From assembly GCA_004555705.1 (NCBI GenBank), contig SFHI01000017.1, positions 1 through 30,490 of the forward strand: a stretch of DNA of 30,490 nt, in the 5' to 3' direction. The position numbers were made by a program, and so were the translations under genes. Of the stretch, positions 1-5,489 are shown piece after piece (position 1 is the stretch's first letter; each line of letters begins with the position of its first letter). The DNA comes from Clostridiales bacterium (GTDB taxonomy: Bacteria > Bacillota > Clostridia > Oscillospirales > Oscillospiraceae). The notes under the pieces are model-generated. The model saw only the letters and a program-made list of their open reading frames with translations, did no database searches and had not been told where the DNA came from.

Positions 1-2
1 GT

Positions 3-779
3 CCATCCGAGGAATATGACACATGTGAATGAGAGTATTATTGCGTGTCCTGCCATCATGTTGGCGAAGAGACGAACCATGAGTGCGAAAGGCTTTGTGA
101 ATATTCCGACGACCTCTATTACAGGAATCAGCGGAGCGGGATAAGCCTTGAGGAATAGAGGCACCTCAGGCCAGAATATCTCTTTCCAGTACTCTCTGTT
201 GCCGAATAGGTTGACCAGAAGCATAGTACATATGGCAAGGAAGAAAGTGACGTTGATGTTTCCAGTCACATTGGCTCCTCCTGGGAAAACAGGGAGTAGT
301 CCAAGAAGGTTTGTTGTCAGGATGAAGAAGAAGACAGTCAGGAGGTAAGGAGCGTACTTAGGTCCTTGCTTCTTTCCAACCCCATCAAGGATGTACCGTT
401 CATCCCGCATTTCCATAGCGCCGCGAATCCTGCGCAGCAGATACCAGGCAGTTTTGTACGTTACCTCGATCTTCCCGGCCAGAGCCAACGCAGAGATGCC
501 CCGTTTGTCACAGGCCACCAGATAGATCGCCCAGAACCACTTCGTCAGAGGCAAATGACTACGGTGCATGACAGTATTGGCCGTGAGAGAGGTTTGATGA
601 CGGCAGTTGGCACACTGATAACGGCCATATCCTTTTACGGTGTAGCCATGCCGGCATCCGCATACAGGGCATACGAACCCCTCAGGCCACTTGACCTTAT
701 AGAGGTATTCTAAACAGGATTCCTCTGTGGGAAAACGCTGGATAAACTGTTTGAAACTCATTGCTTTCTTTCTGGACAT
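3..779 (-). pseudogene. IS1595-type transposase N-terminus joined in frame to ATP synthase subunit a (chimeric ORF, runs off window)
   Basis: The reading frame starts at the ATG whose first base is 779, after a GGAAGG ribosome site, and stays open to the window edge (259 codons). Residues 1 to about 133 look like an IS1595/ISXO2-type transposase: a zinc ribbon (CPVC at 37-40, CANC at 56-59) and a helical DNA-binding region ending near RYILDG. The DDE catalytic core that should follow is absent. From about residue 134 the protein is instead ATP synthase F0 subunit a (AtpB): it has membrane helices, FPGGANVTGN, and RLFANMMAGH with the essential arginine. This AtpB type is typical of Bacteroidota, and its codons differ from the rest of the window. 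The switch falls at about 375-383. A functional fusion is very unlikely; a chimeric join at a contig end fits best. Domain calls are from recognition, not a search. Confidence 0.8.
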
Positions 780-820
780 TTCTGACACCTTCCTTTGATG
801 CCATTATATATCCCGAAGTG

Positions 821-836
821 TCCAATAAAAGTAACC
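821..836. repeat. Putative terminal inverted repeat of the IS1595-type element
   Basis: On the minus strand the sequence upstream of the transposase start reads GGTTACTTTTATTGGACA. This GG-rich then ATTGGACA pattern resembles IS1595-family ends and lies about 40 bases before the start codon, as expected for an IS left end. The partner end lies outside the window or is lost at the chimeric join, so the boundary cannot be confirmed. Confidence 0.5.
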
Positions 837-1020
837 ATTTACTACATCTTGTGCCTTGCTTATTAAAAGGGATAACCACAAAACGCAATTAGACGGTTTT
901 ATGCCATCCACTGCAGGGAGGGGCATTGATCCCGCCGACAGGGGGGAAATAATGATTCTTTACGTTGCCCAGGCTCCATCCATGGCTTAAAGCAATCCGG
1001 GAAGCGGGGACGGCTTAACA

Positions 1021-1156
1021 AAAAAAGAACGGTCATTCCGATCCGGTCCGCTTAGGCGGCGCGGCAAGTTCAGGCCTGTATCAGGAGGTTTTCCCTTCTG
1101 ACCAGGGAATTGCCGCGGAAATCCCGCGTACCGGCCCGGAATGACCGTTCTTTTTT
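1021..1156. repeat. 136 bp nested palindromic element (MITE or structured RNA)
   Basis: A perfect 20-base inverted repeat (1021-1040 with 1137-1156) encloses further nested stems: CCGGT 1043-1047 with ACCGG 1130-1134, an eight-base stem CGCGGCAA 1060-1067 with TTGCCGCG 1110-1117, and a TTCCCT/AGGGAA hairpin at 1091-1109. Both strands end in a T tract, so either could terminate transcription. No coding potential is evident. It lies just downstream of a spoVAC remnant. I do not recognise it as 6S RNA, SRP RNA or any other known RNA. A non-autonomous transposable element is equally possible. The rest of the 840-1169 gap shows nothing I can name. Confidence 0.6.
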
Positions 1157-1169
1157 GTGCTTTCCCCTT

Positions 1170-1289
1170 TCACAGCACCTGACACAGCCAGTAGATAAAT
1201 CCGTAAACCACGCTGGCCGCAAGGCCATACACGATCAGCGGGCCGGCGATGGTGAACATTTTCGCCCCCACTCCCAGCATGAAGCCCTC
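1170..1289 (-). pseudogene. 3' remnant of a second spoVAC copy
   Basis: The last 39 codons and the stop of a SpoVAC-like gene survive here, beginning at EGFMLGVGAK and ending in a membrane helix (VYGFIYWL). About 28 of 39 residues match the C-terminus of the intact SpoVAC at 2290-2727. Upstream of codon EGF the similarity stops abruptly and the sequence turns AT-rich, so the first two thirds of the gene are missing. It has no start codon or ribosome site of its own. It is a truncated paralogue, probably cut when the AT-rich block at about 1290-2250 arrived. Confidence 0.75.
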
Positions 1290-1413
1290 TGGTGCTCTCA
1301 ATATAGGACGCAGTATTTTCTGAAATTTATCAAAGAAGAGCAAATCAATGAAAGCGGGAGGATTTACAGCAGATTTATAATATGATATGATAAAAATAAA
1401 AGGGGTGTCGTAT

Positions 1414-2247
1414 ATGAAGCCATTTTTAGGGATTGACTTAACAATCGACCCCAAAAACGAGCAGATTAACGGTAAAGAATTTTTAATTCAGCTGCCATCC
1501 GCTACATTGTCTCAGTCTTTGGATACTTCTACGGATCAAGTAAATCAAATCATCAAAACATCTAAATTACCGCTGCCGTTTCGCATATTTCAGTTTATGT
1601 GTGGCATTTGCGCACTTCTTATTGCATCTGGTATATTAAGGGCAGATGTTTCACTTGAAGAAGGTTATCAGAACGCCCCCTGGCTATTTTGGGCTGGAGG
1701 TATTTGTGCAGCGGTTTGGTTGGTTTTGTGGATTTGTAGCAAGCAAAAAGCCAAAACTGTTCTCAAAACTGACGAGAGCTCACAGACATTCTCTCATTTA
1801 GACGGCATTTCCCATGCTGTTTACACGGAATTGGCTGTGCCTGACAATGCTAAAAATATAGATATTCTGTCCTTCTTCTATAAAGTCAAAAACGGGAACA
1901 TAAAAGTCTGTGAAAAAGCCGTATGTACACAGTTCTTCAATCCCGAATTCAAAGTTTTTGCCGATGCCAATAATTTATATTTAGCAAACCTGGAAGGAAA
2001 ATATGCTTTTCCATTATCTTCCATCGGAGAAATCCGCACTGTTAAAAAGCATATACGTATTGCCGGATGGAACAAAGAAGAAAAGTTCAACAAGGGTATC
2101 TATAAACAGTATAAATTAACAACAGACAACTATGGTTGTATTCACTGTAACTATTATCACATTATTGAAATAAGCCGTAATAGTGAATCATTTGGGATTT
2201 ACATTCCTTGTTACGAATTACCCATTTTTGAAGAATTTATCAAATAA
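1414..2247 (+). CDS. Unknown two-helix membrane protein in an AT-rich island
   Basis: I do not recognise this 277-residue protein. I chose the start at 1414 because AAGGGGTG lies about eight bases upstream; an in-frame ATG at 1387 has no comparable site. Residues 1-55 are polar. Two adjacent hydrophobic segments follow (about 56-75 and 90-108), then a soluble tail of about 165 residues with several cysteines (for example near IHCNYY) and no motif I can name. No signal peptide is visible. The gene is clearly more AT-rich than its neighbours and uses AT-ending codons, which suggests horizontal acquisition. It sits between a truncated and an intact copy of spoVAC and ends at a strong terminator. 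TATAAT at 1376-1381 could be its -10 element, but no convincing -35 is present. Confidence 0.7.
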   Translation: MKPFLGIDLTIDPKNEQINGKEFLIQLPSATLSQSLDTSTDQVNQIIKTSKLPLPFRIFQFMCGICALLIASGILRADVSLEEGYQNAPWLFWAGGICAAVWLVLWICSKQKAKTVLKTDESSQTFSHLDGISHAVYTELAVPDNAKNIDILSFFYKVKNGNIKVCEKAVCTQFFNPEFKVFADANNLYLANLEGKYAFPLSSIGEIRTVKKHIRIAGWNKEEKFNKGIYKQYKLTTDNYGCIHCNYYHIIEISRNSESFGIYIPCYELPIFEEFIK

Positions 2248-2257
2248 AACGCAAAAG

Positions 2258-2286
2258 GCTTGACCGGATTAAGGTCAAGCTTTTTT
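2258..2286 (+). terminator. Rho-independent terminator after the AT-rich gene
   Basis: GCTTGACC (2258-2265) pairs perfectly with GGTCAAGC (2273-2280) around a seven-base loop and is followed by six Ts. It lies 11 bases after the stop at 2247. The minus strand carries a weaker T-rich tail, so it may also stop spoVAC transcripts arriving from the other side. Confidence 0.85.
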
Positions 2287-2289
2287 GCA

Positions 2290-2727
2290 TTAAAACAAGG
2301 TTGTTATCCAATAAATCAAGCCATACACCACCGAGGCAGATACGCCGTAGACCAGCACTGGCCCGGCGATGGTGAACATCTTCGCGCCCACACCCAGCAC
2401 AAAGCCCTCGGTTTTAAATTCCACCGCGGGTGCGGCAATGGAATTGGCGAAGCCTGTGATGGGCACCAGCGTTCCCGCTCCGGCGTGCTTGGCGATGTCG
2501 TCATATACGCTCAGGCCCGTCAGCAGCGCGGACAGCGCCACCAGGGTCATGGACGCGGCGGTTCCCGCCTGCTCTTTCTCCATTCCCAGTGCGCCGTAGC
2601 CATTCATCAGCAGCTGCCCCAGCACGCAGATCAGCCCCCCAATCCAGAACGCGTTGAAGCAGTCCCGTCCCACGGGGGACTTGGGGCTCATCTCTTTCAC
2701 CAATCTGCCGTATTGTTTTTCCGTCAT
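2290..2727 (-). CDS. spoVAC: Stage V sporulation protein AC
   Basis: This 145-residue protein matches SpoVAC in length and sequence, including FWIGGLICVLGQ near the N-terminus, GAGTLVPITGFANS in the middle and KTEGFVLGVGAKMFTIAGP near the C-terminus. SpoVAC is an inner-forespore-membrane protein of the SpoVA channel, which moves dipicolinic acid into the spore and out again at germination. Several hydrophobic segments are present. The start (MTEKQYG) follows GGAGGG seven bases upstream; the longer frame to 2820 lacks a ribosome site. In Bacillus and most Clostridia spoVAC is followed by spoVAD and spoVAE. Here the downstream side holds an AT-rich gene on the opposite strand and a spoVAC remnant, so the gene stands alone. 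Its presence supports a spore-forming host. Confidence 0.92.
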   Translation of the reverse strand: MTEKQYGRLVKEMSPKSPVGRDCFNAFWIGGLICVLGQLLMNGYGALGMEKEQAGTAASMTLVALSALLTGLSVYDDIAKHAGAGTLVPITGFANSIAAPAVEFKTEGFVLGVGAKMFTIAGPVLVYGVSASVVYGLIYWITTLF

Positions 2728-2744
2728 GAAAATCCCTCCGCAGA

Positions 2745-2773
2745 CAGTATGCCCAATCTTTTCCCCGCAATGC
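2745..2773 (-). promoter_or_regulatory. Possible forespore sigma (SigG/SigF-like) promoter of spoVAC
   Basis: On the minus strand CATACTG (2745-2751) lies 17 bases downstream of GCATT (2769-2773). This resembles the SigG pattern (GYATA, 17-18 bases, CATNNTA), with one mismatch in each box. It ends about 18 bases upstream of the spoVAC start. The pattern is short and degenerate, so the call is tentative. Confidence 0.35.
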
Positions 2774-2802
2774 TTGACAATCCCCCTCCGAAGGAGTAAA
2801 CT
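2774..2802 (+). promoter_or_regulatory. SigA-type promoter for the MATE gene
   Basis: A perfect -35 box TTGACA (2774-2779) and TAAACT (2797-2802) are separated by 17 bases. The promoter lies 45 bases upstream of the MATE start and is back-to-back with the putative spoVAC promoter. Confidence 0.6.
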
Positions 2803-2807
2803 TGTTA

Positions 2808-2821
2808 GTTGCAAACGCAAC
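2808..2821. promoter_or_regulatory. Palindromic operator candidate at the MATE transcription start
   Basis: GTTGC, a four-base centre AAAC and GCAAC form an inverted repeat starting six bases after the -10 box, where a bound repressor would block initiation. MarR-type regulators often use GTTGC-type half sites near drug-exporter genes. No regulator gene is adjacent, so the cognate protein is unknown. Confidence 0.4.
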
Positions 2822-2846
2822 GATTTTTGCAGGAGGCCTATTTGCC

Positions 2847-4199
2847 ATGATGAAGAAGCAAAGCTCTCTCACAGAGGGCTCCATTTGGAAGGGTATGCTG
2901 CTGTTTGCCCTTCCCATTTTTCTGGGAAATGTGTTCCAGCAATTTTATAATGCCTTTGACTCCTGGGTCGTGGGACGCTTTCTGGGGGATACGGCCCTGG
3001 CGGCGGTCAGCTCCTCCGGAAGCCTGATTTTCATGATGATCGGCTTTTTCAACGGTGTGGCCATGGGTGCCGGCGTGGTCATCGCCCGGTGCTACGGTGC
3101 CCGGGACTATACCTCCATGAGCCGGGCCATCCATACGGACATTGCCATGGGCCTGGCCGCAGGCGCGCTGCTGACTGTGCTTGGTGTCACCTTCACCCCC
3201 ACCATTCTTCGCTGGATGGGCACGCCGGAGAATGTGTTCCCCCAGTCCGTTTCCTATTTCCGCTACTATTTCTTCGGCGCGCTGTTCTCCGTCATGTACA
3301 ATATTTTCGTGGGCATCCTCCACGCCCTGGGGGACAGCCGCCATCCGCTTTACTATTTGATGATCTCCACCGTCGTCAACGTGGTGCTGGATCTGTTGTT
3401 TGTGGGCGTGTTCCGCTGGGGCGTTGGCGCGGCTGCTTTGGCCACTACTCTCTCCCAGGGCATCAGCGCCCTGCTCTGCTGCATCCACCTGCTCCGTCTT
3501 GACGGGCCGGGAAAGGTCCGGGTCAGGGAAATCCGTTTCCACGGCCAGACGCTTCATACCATTCTCCGGTTGGGCCTGCCCTCCGGCGTCCAGAATTCGG
3601 TGATTGCCCTGGCCAACTTGGTGGTGCAGAGCAGCATCAACAGCTTCGGCTCCGCCGCCATGGCAGGCTGCGGCTCCTACTCCAAGCTGGAGGGCTTCGC
3701 CTTCCTTCCGGTCACCTGCTTTGCCATGGCCCTGTCCACCTTTGTGGGGCAGAACCTGGGAGCCGGAAACTACAGCCGGGTGAAGAAGGGTGTCGCTTTC
3801 GGCATCGCCTGCTCCACCATCGCCGCGGAGTGCATCGGCATCGCCGCCTATATCTTCGCGCCCCAGCTCATCGGGATTTTCAACAATTCCCCCCAGGTGG
3901 TGGATTACGGCACCCGGCATATGCGGATCATCTGCCTGTTCTACTGTCTGCTGGCCTTCTCCCACTGCATCGCGGGCATCATGCGGGGCGCTGGCCGTGC
4001 CTCCGTTCCCATGTACACCATGCTCTGCTGCTGGTGCATCATCCGGGTCAGCTATATCACCCTTGCCCTCCGTGCTGTGAACCGGCTGGAGGTGGTGTCC
4101 TTTGCCTATCCCCTGACCTGGACCCTCAGCAGTATTGTGTTCCTGATCTACTTCCTCAAAGCAGACTGGATCCATACCTCCCTGGAAATGAAGCAATAA
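2847..4199 (+). CDS. MATE family multidrug/Na+ antiporter
   Basis: This 450-residue integral membrane protein has the MATE layout: two similar six-helix halves, with PIFLGNVFQQFYNAFDSWVVGRF in the first helix region (read in pieces) and LPSGVQNSVIALANLVVQ at the start of the second half. Family members export cationic drugs or metabolites in exchange for Na+ or H+. The length fits the family norm of about 450. I chose the ATG at 2847, ten bases after AGGAGG; a second ATG follows immediately at 2850. The gene has its own promoter and a palindromic site at the transcription start, so it is probably repressor-controlled. It stands alone, divergent from spoVAC. The substrate cannot be read from sequence. 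Confidence 0.93.
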   Translation: MMKKQSSLTEGSIWKGMLLFALPIFLGNVFQQFYNAFDSWVVGRFLGDTALAAVSSSGSLIFMMIGFFNGVAMGAGVVIARCYGARDYTSMSRAIHTDIAMGLAAGALLTVLGVTFTPTILRWMGTPENVFPQSVSYFRYYFFGALFSVMYNIFVGILHALGDSRHPLYYLMISTVVNVVLDLLFVGVFRWGVGAAALATTLSQGISALLCCIHLLRLDGPGKVRVREIRFHGQTLHTILRLGLPSGVQNSVIALANLVVQSSINSFGSAAMAGCGSYSKLEGFAFLPVTCFAMALSTFVGQNLGAGNYSRVKKGVAFGIACSTIAAECIGIAAYIFAPQLIGIFNNSPQVVDYGTRHMRIICLFYCLLAFSHCIAGIMRGAGRASVPMYTMLCCWCIIRVSYITLALRAVNRLEVVSFAYPLTWTLSSIVFLIYFLKADWIHTSLEMKQ

Positions 4200-4312
4200 G
4201 CCCCATCCGGGTGCGCATTCCGAACAAATTGTGCCATCGATCATCAGCTCGAAAAAACTTGCTGAAAAAATTGGTTCGCTCCAGTTGACAGTGGAAAGCG
4301 GACAGTTGTAGT

Positions 4313-4327
4313 ATCCCCTTCGGGGAT
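4313..4327 (+). terminator. Short hairpin downstream of the MATE gene
   Basis: ATCCCC pairs with GGGGAT around a UUC(G)-type tight loop, followed by the AT-rich run TATTTAAAATAAA rather than a clean T tract. It lies about 115 bases after the MATE stop and could be a weak terminator. The remaining 4200-4430 sequence shows no gene. Confidence 0.4.
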
Positions 4328-4431
4328 TATTTAAAATAAATACAAAATTTTTCTGGATGCAGATTTGTCTCGCTCTGCATCTATTGCAACTGAAAAGTTG
4401 GAATATGTCCATTCTTTCTAATGCAGGCAAA

Positions 4432-4480
4432 AATAGGCGATACCTGGTCGAAATGAACAGGTATCGCCTATTTTCGTTTT
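4432..4480. terminator. Bidirectional terminator between the MATE gene and the tnpV remnant
   Basis: A perfect 15-base stem, AATAGGCGATACCTG (4432-4446) with its complement at 4458-4472, has a loop of 11 bases. T-rich sequence follows on the plus strand and five Ts on the minus strand. It lies between convergent transcription units and can serve both. Confidence 0.8.
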
Positions 4481-4515
4481 ACCAGCCCTGCAAGACAGAT
4501 GCCGCAACAAATAAT

Positions 4516-4855
4516 TCATAGAATTACTGTGTTATGGACATCCACCGTTTTGGAGCGATTATTCCATAATTTCCTGAGCCAGTCGGACTGAACACCGTGG
4601 ATAAAGCCGGATTGCTCATGATCCCGGCAGAGGGTACAGACCGGGTTGGATAATCCTATCCAGTTCTGTCAGCGGTACTCCATTCAAAAGACGGTACCGC
4701 TCATGAAAATCCTCTTTGATCTGTCCGCTGCTGCCCCCTTGTAATTCCTCATAGTTTTCATACAGAAGCATCAAAACCGATTCACCACCCCCTAATTTCA
4801 GCGGATGGGAGGCAATGTGCTTGCCCAAAACAGCAAGGTAATCCGCATACTTCAT
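4516..4855 (-). pseudogene. DUF6809-like small protein with a frameshift, overlapping tnpV
   Basis: The frame opens at an ATG (4853-4855) that overlaps the tnpV stop as ATGA, so translation is coupled. The first 66 codons read as a small mobile-element protein (LLYENYEEL, FHERYRLLNGVPLTELDRII). After RII the frame turns to unrelated residues and stops near 4619. Moving one base at about position 4648 restores NPVCTLCRDHEQSGFIHGVQ, the cysteine-containing tail typical of DUF6809-like proteins, which then runs to a stop at 4516-4518. A single-base insertion therefore breaks a gene that should encode about 110 residues. The family name is from memory of that tail motif. The gene is part of the same decayed mobile-element piece as tnpV. 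Confidence 0.72.
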
Positions 4856-5205
4856 GCGCAGATCACCTCCGAAGCGCTGCAAATGATGTTCATGGCTCCG
4901 AACCATGCCATGGGGTCACGCGCTTTCAAATCTTCTGTGATGCCATGCTTTTCCTTCATGCCGGAAACAAGGGTCCTCAGCCGTTGCTTACAGACCGTAT
5001 CTGCTTCTGCAAGGAGATTCCAGAGTGTGCCGTCCAGAATCATGGCATTGTAAAGCACACTGTGATGCTCCTTCAGGCAGCGATGGCGCATTCGGCCATA
5101 TTTTTCAATGTGGATTATGTGCGTGTCGGGCAAGGCTATCTCTGGGATCAGGTAATCCCCACATTGCCGATATGTCCCACCCGTTCCTTCAAATACAGAT
5201 TTCAT
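4852..5205 (-). CDS. tnpV: TnpV-type transposon-encoded protein
   Basis: This 117-residue protein matches TnpV of Tn4451-type elements: MKSVFEGTGGTYRQCGDYL at the start, HIEKYGRMRHRCLKEHH in the middle and LKARDPMAWFGAMN near the end. TnpV is a small accessory protein of clostridial mobilizable transposons whose biochemical role is not established. The start was chosen for AAAGGAG eight bases upstream; the longer frame to 5262 has no ribosome site. No recombinase (TnpX-like), relaxase or element ends lie nearby, and the partner gene downstream is frameshifted. It therefore looks like a stranded fragment of an integrative element. Confidence 0.8.
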   Translation of the reverse strand: MKSVFEGTGGTYRQCGDYLIPEIALPDTHIIHIEKYGRMRHRCLKEHHSVLYNAMILDGTLWNLLAEADTVCKQRLRTLVSGMKEKHGITEDLKARDPMAWFGAMNIICSASEVICA

Positions 5206-5401
5206 TGCAGACTCCTTTCGTGGATGATGATTGCAGCTTATGAAAAACTCTTCTTTCCACAAAACTGCAATTCAATTCACCACAAATGAGCCGCAGTCAT
5301 GTGTATTTTGCGAAGGGGGTAAACCTGCCTCGACAAAATACATCCTGGCTCGCAATCATCACGTGTGCACACACCACGATGAACGAAAAATGGTGGAAGG
5401 A

Positions 5402-5445
5402 CCGGGGGATTGCCACACCACTTAAGCGCACCGGTTCGCAATGAC
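5402..5445. repeat. Family A palindromic element, right half only (A1)
   Basis: Sequence matching the right arm of the family A elements (CCGGGGGATTGCCACACCA, then TTCGCAATGACA) is present, with a degenerate side hairpin between. The left arm is not recognisable. The rest of the 5206-5489 gap shows no gene. Confidence 0.75.
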
Positions 5446-5489
5446 AGCTTCTTTTCAGTGCGTCAAGCAGCAATACCGCGTTCGCCTAT

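Noticed and set aside
1021..1156. 6S RNA or SRP RNA
   Set aside because: The outer stem is perfect and the central bubble of 6S is absent; the conserved SRP GGAA/GNAR loop pattern is not seen.
1340..1360. TCAATGAAAG upstream of the AT-rich gene as an E-type terminus
   Set aside because: Only about ten bases match, and no partner terminus or the shared 66-base left segment is present.
2838..4430. Long minus-strand open frame (530 codons) opposite the MATE gene
   Set aside because: It is rich in Gly, His, Asp and Glu with no motif or ribosome site, the usual shadow of a GC-rich membrane-protein gene on the other strand.
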